Assembly: GCF_020379485.1 (NCBI RefSeq)
Contig: NW_026015153.1
Span: 24,587 to 88,586 of the forward strand
DNA from: Brassica napus
Taxonomy: Eukaryota; Streptophyta; Magnoliopsida; Brassicales; Brassicaceae
Reading direction: 5' to 3'
Length of the DNA stretch: 64,000 nucleotides
Position 1 is the stretch's first letter, and the number at the start of each line of letters is the position of its first letter. Positions 19,512 to 30,510 of the stretch are shown here, piece by piece. A program made the position numbers and the translations under genes. Under the pieces are notes generated by a model, which was not told where the DNA came from, did no database searches, and saw nothing but the letters and a program-made list of their open reading frames with translations.

Positions 19512-21847
19512 TTGAGCTGGTGGGATCAATTGGTTACTACAAGGAGGTTGAATCAGGAGTATCCAGTTGAGTCTTGGCATGAGATGAAGTCTCTTATGCG
19601 GAAGAGGTTTGTGCCTAGCCATTATCACCGCGACTTGCATCAGAAATTGAGAAGACTTACACAAGGATCTAAGACCGTGGAGGAGTACTATCAGGACATG
19701 GAACTACTGATGTTGAGAGCTGGTATATCTGAGGACAGAGAGGCTACTATGTCAAGGTTTCTTGGAGGACTTAACCGCGAGATACAGGACAGTGTGGAGA
19801 TGCAACACTATGTGGAGATAGAAGAGATGTTGCACAAAGCTATTCTGGTGGAGCAGCAGATCAAAAGGAAGCATCACTCCCGTAGCAACTATAGCTCCAG
19901 CAAGTACCTACATTTTAAAGATGAGAAACCATCCTACCTGAAAGACAGTAAGCCTCCCCAGAAAGAAGATAGTAAGCCGGGTAGCATATTCAGCAAAGAC
20001 CGAGACAAAGACAAAGGCAAAGCAGAAGCTACTAGTTCCAGATCCCGAGATGTTAAGTGTTTCAAGTGCCAAGGGCGTGGGCATTATGCCAATGAGTGCA
20101 CCAACAAAAAGGTCATGATTCTTCTTGAGAATGGAGAGTATGAATCAGAAGAAGAGAAGTCTGAATCTGATCTTGATCAATCTGGAGAAGAAAGTGAAGT
20201 AGAACCAGTGAGAGGAAGGTTGTTGGTGACAAGAAGACTCTTGAACTTGCAAACTAAGAATAGAGACCTTGAGCAGCGTGAGAATCTGTTTTACACAAGG
20301 TGTATGGTTCAGGGAAAGGTGTGCAGTCTCATTATTGATGGAGGAAGTTGTGTCAATGTAGCTAGTGAGACAATGGTGAAGAAATTGGGTTTGAAGATTC
20401 AGAAACACCCAAAACCATACAGATTGCAGTGGCTTAATGAGGAGAGCGAAATGAGAGTGTCAACTCAAGTGCTGGTTCCTATAGCCATTGGTAGATATGA
20501 AGATGAAGTCTTGTGTGACGTGTTGCCAATGGAAGCCAGTCATATACTAGTTGGAAGACCCTGGCAGTATGATAGACGTGTGAATCATGATGGCTTCACC
20601 AACAAGCACTCATTTGAATTCAATGGAAAGAAGACTGTACTGGTGCCTTTATCTCATAAAGAGGCTCATGAAGATCAACTCCAGCTTCAGAAAAAGAAGG
20701 AGAAAGAGATAGACCTCAAACCTGATCAGAACAAGCATCACAGCCTCTATGCCAAACAGGGAGATATCAAAAGAATTCTTTACTCTCAAAATTCTATTAT
20801 CTTGCTTATGTTTAAGGAGACTTTACTAACAGTTACTGATCACACACCGGATCATCCGAGTGAACTAGTCTCTCTTTTACAGGAATATGCAGATGTGTTT
20901 CCAGAAGATAGCCCCATTGGATTGCCTCCAGTTCGTGGGATTGAGCACCAAATCGACTTTGTACCTGGTTCAACACTACCAAACAGACCTGCATACAGAA
21001 CTAATCCAGTGGAGACTAAAGAATTGCAAAGACAAGTAGAGGAGCTGATGGAGAAGGGTCATATCCGAGAGAGCTTGAGTCCCTGTGCAGTTCCAGTGCT
21101 CCTTGTGCCTAAGAAAGATGGGAGCTGGCGCATGTGTGTTGATTGTAGAGCAATCAACAACATAACAGTGAAGTATCGCCACCCTATTCCTAGATTAGAT
21201 GATATGCTTGATGAGTTACATGGTTCTTGCTTCTTTTCTAAGATAGATTTGAAAAGTGGATATCATCAGATTAGGATGAAAGAAGGAGATGAGTGGAAAA
21301 CTGCTTTTAAAACTAAACATGGCTTGTATGAGTGGTTAGTTATGCCATTTGGATTAACCAATGCTCCTAGTACATTCATGAGACTGATGAATCATATCCT
21401 TAGGTCTTTCATAGGCATCTTTGTTGTTGTGTACTTTGATGATATATTAGTTTACAGCAAATGCTTAGAAGATCATATAGAACATCTTAGGGCTGTTTTG
21501 GATGTTTTGAGAAAAGAAAAACTTTATGCCAATCTGAAGAAGTGCACTTTTTGCACAGATAACTTGGTCTTTCTAGGTTTTGTTGTAAGTGCAGATGGTG
21601 TAAAGGTGGATCAGGAGAAGATCAAAGCAATACAAGAGTGGCCGAGTCCAACTACAGTGGGAGAAGTAAGGAGTTTCCATGGACTGGCAGGTTTCTATAG
21701 GCGCTTTGTGAAGGATTTCAGCACTCTAGCAGCTCCCCTGACTGAGATAATCAAGAAGGATGTAGGATTCAAGTGGGGAGAAGTTCAAGAAGCCGCATTC
21801 CAACTCCTTAAAGAGAAGCTTACTCAATCTCCTCTTCTCATACTTCC
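19512..21847 (+). pseudogene. gag-pol: Gyp1 Gag-Pol, middle piece: capsid, CCHC, protease, RT, RNase H start
   Basis: After the Cop4 insertion the frame resumes with LSWWDQLVTTRRLN and continues through the Retrotrans_gag domain (MSRFLGGLNREIQD). Then come a CCHC knuckle (CFKCQGRGHYANEC), the protease motif LIIDGGSCVNVAS, and RT blocks VDCRAINNITVKYRHPIPR, FSKIDLKSGYHQIRM, MPFGLTNAPSTFM and the catalytic VVYFDDILVYS. After these come FLGFVVSADGVKVD and the RNase H entry. It is cut at 21847 by Cop5, and the next codon is completed at 27973. The first codon shown is TTG (Leu) inside the original frame, not a start. There are no internal stops. Confidence 0.9.
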
Positions 21848-22440
21848 TGTTGAGATGTGTTGAGGTATATGAGAAGGCATTGAGGAGTTAAGGACATGAG
21901 AAAGCAAAGGATTGAAAGGAAAGGGATTGGAGAGTGAGCTAAGGAATGGTACGGACGGGCCATCCGTACACTGACCGTACCAAGGTGAAACTAGGACGGT
22001 AACTTCACCGAGTAACTCGTATGAACCGAGGTGAAGTTACAGTCGACCAAAAGCTTATCCAGACGTTGGAGTGGATAAGGAAGGCGCGGCTTGACAGCTA
22101 GGACAGGCTGGCAAAGGCTGGAAAGGAAGAGCATCTTGGACTTGGATCAGGAAGATGCCCAAATGTGTGAGGCCAGTCGTTGGCCGGTTCAAACAAAAGC
22201 AAAGGCTCTTCCCTTGACTTCACATGCTTGTCTACTCTTGTGTTTCGAAAAACCCTAATGTCTAGGACTATATATAATGTAACCTCATCATTAATAAAGA
22301 TTATACAGTTCTAAACAATCTTTCTCTTTACTCATTTCACTATGATTCTCCATTAGTCTCTAATCAGTCTCTTAATCTCTTATTCTCCTTCTCTAATCCT
22401 TTCTAAACTCAGATTATTCTTTACATTTCTAAAACTCATA
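21848..22440 (+). repeat. Cop5 5' LTR (593 bp)
   Basis: It runs TGTTGAGATGTGTTGAGG…AAAACTCATA. It contains GTACGGA (21949-21955) and its inverted copy TCCGTAC (21963-21969), followed by further GTAC motifs. Confidence 0.94.
22268..22277 (+). promoter_or_regulatory. Putative TATA box of the Cop5 LTR
   Basis: CTATATATAA is followed about 20 bp later by AATAAAG, a possible polyadenylation signal that would act in the 3' LTR copy (about 27794-27825). The arrangement is typical of plant copia LTRs. Confidence 0.6.
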
Positions 22441-22701
22441 TGGTATCAGAGACAGGTTGATTACAATCTGAGTTCGTGAGTGATTCTCTTAAGGATTCAA
22501 GTTTGAAACTTTAAGAAAACAAGTGAGTGTGTTTGAGAGTTCTTTAGATTTCAAAAGCTCAAGGTGTTTTGTGTGTGTCTTGGTGATCCGTGGGAGGTTC
22601 ATTTGAAGACTCAAGACTGAATCTGTGTTCTAGAGAGGAGCGTGGGTTCTCAGTACAAGATCTAACCGGTTGTTCAAGCTGTAAACGTCAAGCTGTTCAA
22701 G

Positions 22702-25700
22702 ATGGAGAGTGGTATGAAGATGAAGGTCGCGGTGACATTCAAAGGAAGCAACTACCTAGTCTGGTCTAGGATGGTGAAGACTGCTGTGGGAAGCAAGGGT
22801 TTGTGGAAGCATATCACATCTGGTGAGGCTCCAATGGCGAATACTCAAGAGGGTGACAAGGAGAGCCCCGCGGAGAGTGTTGTAGAGAAGTGGCAACAAG
22901 AAGACATGATGGTGATGTCAGTCCTTCATGCTTCTTTGGAGCCGGCTATCTTAGATGCTTATAGCTACTGTGAGACAGCCAAGGAGCTGTGGGATACTCT
23001 GAAGAAAGTGTATGGAAACACTTCCAACCTGAACCGAGTGTTTGAAGTCAAGAAGGCAATCAATGGGTTAACTCAAGATGACATGGAGTTCACTAAGCAC
23101 TTGGGGAGGTTCAGGTCTCTTTGGTCTGAGTTGGAGATGCTGAGGCCAAGCACGGTTGATCCAGAACTTCTAAATGAGAGGCGTGAGCAGGATAAGGTCT
23201 TTGGGTTGCTGCTCACACTGAATGCGAGTTACAATGGTCTCATCCAGCACATGCTAAGGTCCGAGAAGCTACCTGATCTTGAGGATGTGTGTGCTCAGAT
23301 ACAGAAGGAGCAGGGCTCAATGGGTTTGTTTGGAGGCAAGGGAGACTTATCTCTAGCAAATGCTGCGCAATCTGACCGAGAAGAGACTCCACAAGCCAAC
23401 AAAGCTGGTTACAACAAGTATGAGGATAGGAAGTTCAATGGGAATTGTGATCATTGCAAGAAGCATGGACACAAGAAGAGTCAGTGCTGGATACTTCATC
23501 CCCACTTGAAGCCGGCTAAGTTCATGAAGGAGAGAGAGGCAAGAGCTCACATGACTGAAGGATCAAGCGGAGCAGGGCCATCTAACCGAGGAACGGAAGT
23601 GGAGAACCGTGAAGGAGATGGAAAGGCTTTGGTGACCTATACTGGAGCTATCAACCCCCGAGGCAATGATCAAGACTTCATCAGGAGATCCGAGATGGAT
23701 GCACTCATCAAAATGCTCAAGGATAATGGTAACATTCATGGGTATTCATTTGGTGCATCTATGATTGCTAGAACTATAGAAATGACTCCTAATGTGGCTG
23801 AAATTGCTAGGATTGATAGTAAGACTGGAATTGAGCATTGCATTGATAGAAATGCTAGGATGAATGCATATAGATCACCAATTAGTATCTGCCATAGTGC
23901 TAGCAATACATCCAAACCATTGATTATAGATTCTGGTGCATCTCATCATATGATTAGTGACACCAACCTGATTAAAGATATAGAACCTACTAATGGATGT
24001 GTGATGATTGCAAATGGAGATAAGATACCTATTAAAGGAATAGGAAATCTAAAACTATTTGATAAAAACACTAGAGCATTCTATATACCTGAATTCACTT
24101 CAAAATTGCTTTCAGTTAAGAAGTGCACTACTGATTTGAATTGCAATGTTATATTCAGTCTTAATGATGTGAAGTTTCAGGATATTGAGAGCAGCCAATT
24201 GATTGGAAAAGGAGTTACAAAGGGAGACTTATACATGCTTGAGAAGCTTGATCCTGTGTCCAATTATAACTGCTCATTTACTTCTGCTTCTAGTTTAAAT
24301 AAAAATGCATTGTGGCATGCTAGATTAGGACATCCCCATGAGAGGGCTTTAAACTTGATGTTACCAGGTGTTGTTTTTGAAAATAATAAGTGTGAAGCTT
24401 GCATCTTAGGCAAGCATTGTAAGAATGTGTTTCCAAGAACATCTACTGTTTATGAGAATTGTTTTGATTTGATTCATACTGATGTGTGGACTGCACCTAG
24501 CTTATCTAGAGATAATCATAAGTACTTTGTCACATTCATTGATGAAAAATCTAAATACACCTGGTTAACACTCATTCCATCAAAAGATAGGGTAATAGAT
24601 GCATTTAAGAACTTTCAAGCTTATGTAACTAACCATTATCATGCTAAGATTAAAATTTTGAGATCAGATAATGGAGGAGAGTACACAAGCTATGCATTAA
24701 AGAGTCATCTAGATCATCATGGAATCCTCCATCAAACAAGCTGCCCCTACACGCCACAACAGAACGGTGTGGCTGAGAGGAAGAACAGACACTTGATGGA
24801 AGTGGCTCGGTCCCTAATGTTCCAAGCCAATGTACCCAAAAGATTTTGGAGTGATGCTGTATCCACTGCTTGTTACCTAATCAACCGAATGCCTACAAAA
24901 GTGTTGAAGGATCAAGCACCATTTGAAGTTCTGAACAAGCGCAAGCCATCCTTGGAATACATGAGAGTGTTTGGATGTTTATGCTATGTTCTAGTACCAG
25001 GAGAGTTGAGGAACAAGCTTGAAGCAAGAAGCAGAAAAGCAATGTTCATTGGTTACTCAACAACTCAAAAGGGATACAAGTGTTATGATCCAGAAGCTAG
25101 AAGGGTACTTGTATCTAGAGATGTGAAGTTTATTGAAGAAAGAGGGTACTATGAAGAGAAGAATCAAAAAGAGTTGAGGGACCTCACATCAAATAAGGCT
25201 GGAGTCTTAAGGATTATTTTGGAAGGTCTCGGTATCAAGATGAACCAGGATCAGTCCACAAGAAGTGGAAGACAAGAAGAGAGCTCAACTGAACCAAGTA
25301 GAGCTACTCAAACACCTCACCTTGATCATGAGGGGGGAAGTGAACCTGAAACTCAAGAAAATGGCCAAGAAGGAGTCGGCTTGAGTGAAGAAGGAGAAGA
25401 GTTCAACTCAGGTTCTCATCATCAAGGTGAGCAAGACCAAGGAGATGAAGAACATCAGAGTGAAGCACAAGAACCGCATACACAAGCTGAGCCGGTTCAA
25501 GAGCAAGAACAACCAGTATTAAGGAGAAGCACAAGGCTGAGAAAGGATCCTTCCTCTTGGGTAAACACGCGAGTGTACTACAATGCCCAAGCTGTGGAGC
25601 ATCCTTCTCAAGTTGTGTGTTCCTTTGCTCAATACCCTGAAGAACATTGTGCCTTCATGGTTAACCTGGATGAGAACTACATTCCAAGAAGCTATGAAGA

Positions 25701-27234
25701 AGCAATCATGGATAAAGAATGGAAGGAGTCAGTTGGAGCTGAGGCAGGAGCTATGATCAAGAATGATACATGGTATGAGAGTGAGTTACCAAAAGGGAAG
25801 AAGGCTGTGACTAGCAGATGGATATTCACAATCAAGTATAAGGCTGATGGAAAGATTGAGAGGAAGAAGTCAAGGCTAGTTGCAAGAGGTTTCACTCAAA
25901 CTTATGGAGAAGATTACATAGAAACCTTTGCACCAGTAGCTAAACTACACACAATCCGGATTGTATTAAGCTTGGCTGTGAATCTTGGATGGGGGTTATG
26001 GCAAATGGATGTGAAGAATGCATTCTTACAAGGTGAACTTGAGGATGAAGTATATATGCATCCACCTCCAGGCCTTGAACACTTAGTGAAGAGAGGGAAT
26101 GTGTTGAGATTGAAGAAAGCTATCTATGGGCTGAAACAATCACCAAGAGCTTGGTACAACAAGCTGAGCACTACTCTCAATGGCCGAGGCTTCAAGAAGT
26201 CTGAACTAGATCACACTCTCTTCACACTCACGACTCCCTCAGGTATGATTGCACTCCTTGTGTATGTTGATGATATCATTATCACAGGAAGTGATAAGGA
26301 AGGTATCATAGCAACCAAGGAGTTCCTTAAATCCATGTTTGAGATTAAAGACTTGGGAGAAATGAAATACTTTCTTGGAATTGAGATATGTAGATCCAAG
26401 GAAGGTTTGTTCATGTCCCAAAGGAAGTATACACTTGATCTTTTGAAAGGTGCAGGTGCTTATGGAGGCAAGACAGCAAGGATGCTTATGGAGGATGGCT
26501 ACAAAGTCCCACGAGAGGGGGAGATTGAAGACAGCAAACCTTATCAGGATCCTAAACTCTATAGAAAACTAGTTGGTAAATTGATTTACCTTACCATAAC
26601 TAGACCTGACATTTGTTTTGCTGTGAATCAGGTAAGTCAACACATGCAAGTGCCTAAGGAGCATCATTGGCGTATGGTGGAGAGAATCTTGATGTATCTC
26701 AACGGCTCACCTGATCAAGGAGTATGGATGGGTTGCAATGGGAGCACTGAAGTAGTTGGATACTGTGATGCGGATTGGGCTGGTGATAGAGCAGACAGGA
26801 GATCAACCACAGGCTATTGCACATTCATTGGAGGCAACTTGGTTACGTGGAAGAGTAAGAAGCAGAAGGTGGTCTCTTGCTCAAGTGCAGAAGCTGAGTA
26901 TAGAGCTATGCTGAAGCTTACCAACGAGCTGGTGTGGATCAAAGGCATCTTGAAGCATTTGGAGATTGATCAAGCCGCGCCTATGACAATGCATTGTGAT
27001 AACCAAGCAGCTATCCACATTGCCTCCAACTCGGTGTTTCATGAGAGAACCAAGCACATTGAAGTTGATTGTCACAAGGTGAGGCAGATGATCATCCTAG
27101 GAGTCATCCTGCCATGCTACACTCGGAGTGAAGATCAGTTGGCTGATGTGTTCACTAAGGCTGCGAGACAAAAGACTATGGAGTCCATTCACATTAGATT
27201 GGGACTCATAGATCTTGGGAAGAGAAGGAGCTGA
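22702..27234 (+). CDS. gag-pol: Cop5 Gag-Pol polyprotein (1510 aa), intact
   Basis: The start ATG at 22702 follows a 260-nt leader and matches the start of relatives. The order is: Gag (KVAVTFKGSNYLVWSRMVK at the N-terminus, LGRFRSLWSELEMLRPS near 140); CCHC knuckle CDHCKKHGHKKSQC (about 250); protease IIDSGASHHMIS (about 415); integrase finger ending CEACILGKHC; DVWTAP and LRSDNGGEYTS (about 655); YTPQQNGVAERKNRHLMEVA. A long acidic Gln/Glu-rich linker follows, then RT WQMDVKNAFLQGE with YVDDIIITG (about 1188), and RNase H VGYCDADWAGD (about 1355), SSAEAEYRAM and DNQAAIHIA. The integrase DDE, RT YVDD and RNase H acidic residues are all present. The RT-RNase H part is about 99% identical to Cop7, more than the Gag is. 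Confidence 0.95.
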   Translation: MESGMKMKVAVTFKGSNYLVWSRMVKTAVGSKGLWKHITSGEAPMANTQEGDKESPAESVVEKWQQEDMMVMSVLHASLEPAILDAYSYCETAKELWDTLKKVYGNTSNLNRVFEVKKAINGLTQDDMEFTKHLGRFRSLWSELEMLRPSTVDPELLNERREQDKVFGLLLTLNASYNGLIQHMLRSEKLPDLEDVCAQIQKEQGSMGLFGGKGDLSLANAAQSDREETPQANKAGYNKYEDRKFNGNCDHCKKHGHKKSQCWILHPHLKPAKFMKEREARAHMTEGSSGAGPSNRGTEVENREGDGKALVTYTGAINPRGNDQDFIRRSEMDALIKMLKDNGNIHGYSFGASMIARTIEMTPNVAEIARIDSKTGIEHCIDRNARMNAYRSPISICHSASNTSKPLIIDSGASHHMISDTNLIKDIEPTNGCVMIANGDKIPIKGIGNLKLFDKNTRAFYIPEFTSKLLSVKKCTTDLNCNVIFSLNDVKFQDIESSQLIGKGVTKGDLYMLEKLDPVSNYNCSFTSASSLNKNALWHARLGHPHERALNLMLPGVVFENNKCEACILGKHCKNVFPRTSTVYENCFDLIHTDVWTAPSLSRDNHKYFVTFIDEKSKYTWLTLIPSKDRVIDAFKNFQAYVTNHYHAKIKILRSDNGGEYTSYALKSHLDHHGILHQTSCPYTPQQNGVAERKNRHLMEVARSLMFQANVPKRFWSDAVSTACYLINRMPTKVLKDQAPFEVLNKRKPSLEYMRVFGCLCYVLVPGELRNKLEARSRKAMFIGYSTTQKGYKCYDPEARRVLVSRDVKFIEERGYYEEKNQKELRDLTSNKAGVLRIILEGLGIKMNQDQSTRSGRQEESSTEPSRATQTPHLDHEGGSEPETQENGQEGVGLSEEGEEFNSGSHHQGEQDQGDEEHQSEAQEPHTQAEPVQEQEQPVLRRSTRLRKDPSSWVNTRVYYNAQAVEHPSQVVCSFAQYPEEHCAFMVNLDENYIPRSYEEAIMDKEWKESVGAEAGAMIKNDTWYESELPKGKKAVTSRWIFTIKYKADGKIERKKSRLVARGFTQTYGEDYIETFAPVAKLHTIRIVLSLAVNLGWGLWQMDVKNAFLQGELEDEVYMHPPPGLEHLVKRGNVLRLKKAIYGLKQSPRAWYNKLSTTLNGRGFKKSELDHTLFTLTTPSGMIALLVYVDDIIITGSDKEGIIATKEFLKSMFEIKDLGEMKYFLGIEICRSKEGLFMSQRKYTLDLLKGAGAYGGKTARMLMEDGYKVPREGEIEDSKPYQDPKLYRKLVGKLIYLTITRPDICFAVNQVSQHMQVPKEHHWRMVERILMYLNGSPDQGVWMGCNGSTEVVGYCDADWAGDRADRRSTTGYCTFIGGNLVTWKSKKQKVVSCSSAEAEYRAMLKLTNELVWIKGILKHLEIDQAAPMTMHCDNQAAIHIASNSVFHERTKHIEVDCHKVRQMIILGVILPCYTRSEDQLADVFTKAARQKTMESIHIRLGLIDLGKRRS

Positions 27235-27374
27235 TCCCCTAAGTCATGAGGTCTTTACTCTTTTTCCCTCATCAAAGTTTTGTCCCAATGGGTTTTCTTT
27301 GGTGAGGTTTTTGATGAGGAAGATCTCATGGCTGTCCAAGCTTAGACTGTCACAAAGCTAAGCTTGAGGGGGAG
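27235..27374 (+). other. Cop5 3' untranslated segment and PPT
   Basis: It holds the conserved block TTTTGTCCCAATGGGTTTTC (27278-27297) and the polypurine tract AGCTTGAGGGGGAG (27361-27374). Confidence 0.75.
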
Positions 27375-27967
27375 TGTTGAGATGTGTTGAGGTATATGAG
27401 AAGGCATTGAGGAGTTAAGGACATGAGAAAGCAAAGGAGTGAAAGGAAAGGGATTGGAGAGTGAGCTAAGGAATGGTACGGACGGGCCATCCGTACACTG
27501 ACCGTACCAAGGTGAAACTAGGACGGTAACTTCACCGAGTAACTCGTATGAACCGAGGTGAAGTTACAGTCGACCAAAAGCTTATCCAGACGTTGGAGTG
27601 GATAAGGGAGGCGCGGCTTGACAGCTAGGACAGGCTGGCAAAGGCTGGAAAGGAAGAGCATCTTGGACTTGGATCAGGAAGATGCCCAAACGTGTGAGGC
27701 CAGTCATTGGCCGGTTCAAACAAAAGCAAAGGCTCTTCCCTTGACTTCACATGCTTGTCTACTCTTGTGTTTCGAAAAACCCTAATGTCTAGGACTATAT
27801 ATAATGTAACCTCATCATTAATAAAGATTAGACAGTTCTAAACAATCTTTCTCTTTACTCATTTCACTATGATTCTCCATTAGTCTCTAATCAGTCTCTT
27901 AATCTCTTATTCTCCTTCTCTAATCCTTTCTAAACTCAGATTATTCTTTACATTTCTAAAACTCATA
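27375..27967 (+). repeat. Cop5 3' LTR (593 bp)
   Basis: It follows the PPT directly and has the same ends and length as the 5' LTR. It is followed by CTTCC and resumed Gyp1 RNase H codons. Confidence 0.94.
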
Positions 27968-27972
27968 CTTCC

Positions 27973-29854
27973 TGATTTTTCTAAAACATTTGAAATAGAG
28001 TGTGATGCCTCAGGAATTGGAATTGGTGCTGTGTTGATGCAAGATAAAAGACCTATTGCTTATTTCAGTGAGAAACTCAGTGGAGCTACTCTCAACTATG
28101 CCACTTATGACAAAGAACTCTACGCCTTGGTGAGAGCTCTACAGACTTGGCAGCATTATCTCTGGCCAAAGGAGTTTGTCATTCACACAGACCATGAATC
28201 TCTCAAGTACCTCAAAGGACAAAGCAAGCTCAGCAAGAGACACGCCAGATGGGTAGAATTCATTGAAACCTTCCCTTATGTGATCAAATACAAACAAGGT
28301 AAGGAAAATATAGTTGCTGATGCACTATCCAGAAGGTATGTCCTCTTGAATACTCTTGATGTTAAGTTGCTAGGCTTTGAGCAGATTAAAGAAATGTATG
28401 AATCTGATCCTGACTTTCAAGAAGCTTATAATTCATGTGCTAAGTATGCTGCTGGACATTACTTTAGGCATGATGGATTCTTATTCTATGACAATCGTTT
28501 ATGTGTGCCTAATTGCTCTTTGAGAGATCTATTTGTCAGGGAATCCCATGGAGGAAGCTTGATGGGTCATTTTGGTATAACAAAAACTCTTAAAGTCTTG
28601 CAGGATCACTTTTACTGGCCACACATGAAACGAGATGTTGAGAGAATCTGTGGTAGATGCACCACTTGCAAGCTTGCCAAATCTAAGGTTCAACCACATG
28701 GTTTGTACACTCCTTTACCTATTCCTACTCACCCCTGGAATGATATATCCATGGATTTTATTGTGGGTTTGCCAAGGACCACGATAGGTAAGGATTCTAT
28801 CTTTGTAGTTGTGGATAGGTTTTCAAAAATGGCACATTTCATTGCTTGCCATAAAACTGATGATGCATTGCATGTTGCTAACCTGTTCTTTAAAGATATT
28901 GTGCGCATTCATGGCATGCCTAAGACTATAGTTTCTGATAGAGATACTAAGTTTCTTAGTTATTTTTGGAAGACTCTTTGGTCTAAGCTAGGTACTAAGC
29001 TGTTATTCTCTACTACATGTCATCCACAAACTGATGGGCAAACTGAGGTAGTTAATAGAACTCTTGGAACTCTCTTGCGTGCATTCATTAAAAAGAATCT
29101 GAAATCATGGGAAGAGTACTTGCCTCACTGTGAATTTGCTTATAATCATGCTCAGCATTATGCTTCTAAGTTTTCTCCTTTTGAAATTGTTTATGGGTTC
29201 AATCCCATCTCACCTTTGGATCTAATGCCTTCACCTGAGTGTAAAAGGGTGAGCATGGATGGGAAAAAGAAAGCAGAAATGGTGCAGCAGATTCATGAGC
29301 AGGCAAGAAGAAACATTGTGGAGAAAACCAAGCAGTACACTAAAAGAGCAAACAAAGGCAGGCGTGAGATGATCTTTGATGTAGGTGATAAAGTGTGGGT
29401 TCACTTGCGCAAGGAGAGGTTTCCAAATGAAAGAAAATCTAAGCTCATGCTGCGGATTGATGGCCCTTTTGAAGTCATCCAGAAAATCAATGACAATGCC
29501 TACAAGCTTGATCTTCAAGGTAAGTATGATATAAGTAATAGCTTTAATGTTACTGACTTGGCTCCTTTTGTTGCAGATGAGCTAGATTTGAGGACAAATC
29601 CTTTTCAAGAGGAAGGGGATGATATGATCATGGACCAGCCAAACAAAGAAGATAATGAGAGCATGGATGATCCAGCTGATGGAGGAGCTCTAGCCATATC
29701 TGAAGGTCCTATGACTCGAGCCAGAAGCAAGCAACTCAAAGAAGCCATTGGAGGATTACTTAAGACATCACTGAAGCAAGAAGAGAGTCTTGGAAGAAGC
29801 TTGATCAACCAAGACACACTTGCCACAATTCAAGCCATCTCAGCTCCAAGATAG
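27973..29854 (+). pseudogene. pol: Gyp1 Pol, last piece: RNase H, integrase, C-terminal tail inside the LTR
   Basis: The frame resumes with [20 protein letters not shown] and contains RNase H ([32 protein letters not shown]). The integrase HHCC finger follows ([20 protein letters not shown]…CTTC). The DDE core is [32 protein letters not shown] and [15 protein letters not shown]. The C-terminal [14 protein letters not shown] and [10 protein letters not shown] module (GPF/Y type) comes next. There is no chromodomain. The last 78 codons (from [10 protein letters not shown] to the stop at 29854) lie inside the 3' LTR and include [15 protein letters not shown]. An LTR-encoded integrase tail in place of a chromodomain is characteristic of the CRM clade. 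It is in frame with the middle piece. Confidence 0.9.
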
Positions 29855-30510
29855 ACATCAAATGAGCAACTAACATATGTGTGCTCTTTTTCCCTATCTT
29901 TGGTTTTGTCCCACTGGGTTTTCCAAAGATAGGTTTTTAATGAGGCCATATGTTGCTTTCCTATCACTCATTTGATGATCTCAGTTCAAGACTTTATTTT
30001 AATTATTTATCTTTGTTAACATGAAGCAGAATTAAGCTGCTAGACTTGAGAATTAGGCTGCTAGACTTGAGAATTAAGCTGCCAGACTTGAGAACCCTTA
30101 TAAGGTTTTATAAGGTTTTTATAAGGTTTTAATAAGGTTTATTTTTAAGGCCCATTTAGAGACCAAGGAGCCTATTCCTTGCCTTCTCTATAAATATGTG
30201 TCTGAAAACCCTAATAGATCTATCCAATCTTTATTTCTAAACTCTTGTTTCTCTCTAGTCGGCCGCAAGCTTGTCTTGTAGATCTGAGATTTCTTGAGTC
30301 TTTGTTAGTGTGTCATATCTAACAAAACCACAAGAGTGATTGTCTTGGTGTGTCATATCCAAGAGATTCACTTAGGAGTATCAAGGAGACCTCTCACATC
30401 TCTTTGTGTCACCATTCATTCCACAAACCTTGAAGAAGATTGAGTCTTTGATTCTCTGTTTGCAAGGATCTATCCCATTCCAACCAGAGAAGCATCCTAG
30501 GAGTGTATTA
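29620..30510 (+). repeat. Gyp1 3' LTR (891 bp)
   Basis: It starts TGATATGATCATGG inside the pol frame and ends GAGTGTATTA, followed by TGATC (TSD) and resumed Cop3 integrase sequence. About nine substitutions separate it from the 5' LTR. Confidence 0.9.

Larger units (their letters stand above)
21848..27967 (+). mobile_element. Cop5: complete, apparently intact Ty1/copia retrotransposon in Gyp1 pol
   Basis: Two LTRs of exactly 593 bp (21848-22440, 27375-27967) differ by about five substitutions by hand (0.8%). PBS TGGTATCAGAGAC is at 22441-22453, PPT AGCTTGAGGGGGAG at 27361-27374, and target duplication CTTCC at 21843-21847 and 27968-27972. It encodes one unbroken 1510-aa polyprotein. It is the best candidate in the window for a currently or recently mobile autonomous element. 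Confidence 0.95.
12109..30510 (+). mobile_element. Gyp1: CRM-like Ty3/gypsy retrotransposon (CRB-type), split by Cop4 and Cop5
   Basis: LTRs at 12109-12998 and 29620-30510 are flanked by the 5-bp duplication TGATC. Removing Cop4 and Cop5 with one TSD copy each leaves about 6.7 kb. The frame then reads gag, CCHC, protease, RT, RNase H, integrase in gypsy order without a stop. The pol frame ends 235 bp inside the 3' LTR, and there is no chromodomain. A pol frame overlapping the 3' LTR is a known trait of CRM-clade centromeric retrotransposons, and the satellite next door fits. Assignment to the Brassica CRB family is from memory and should be checked by alignment. Confidence 0.88.

Noticed and set aside
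28031..29854. A chromodomain at the end of the Gyp1 integrase
   Set aside because: After the GPF module I see only the [10 protein letters not shown] tail and no chromodomain aromatic cage residues. The tail fits the CRM type.
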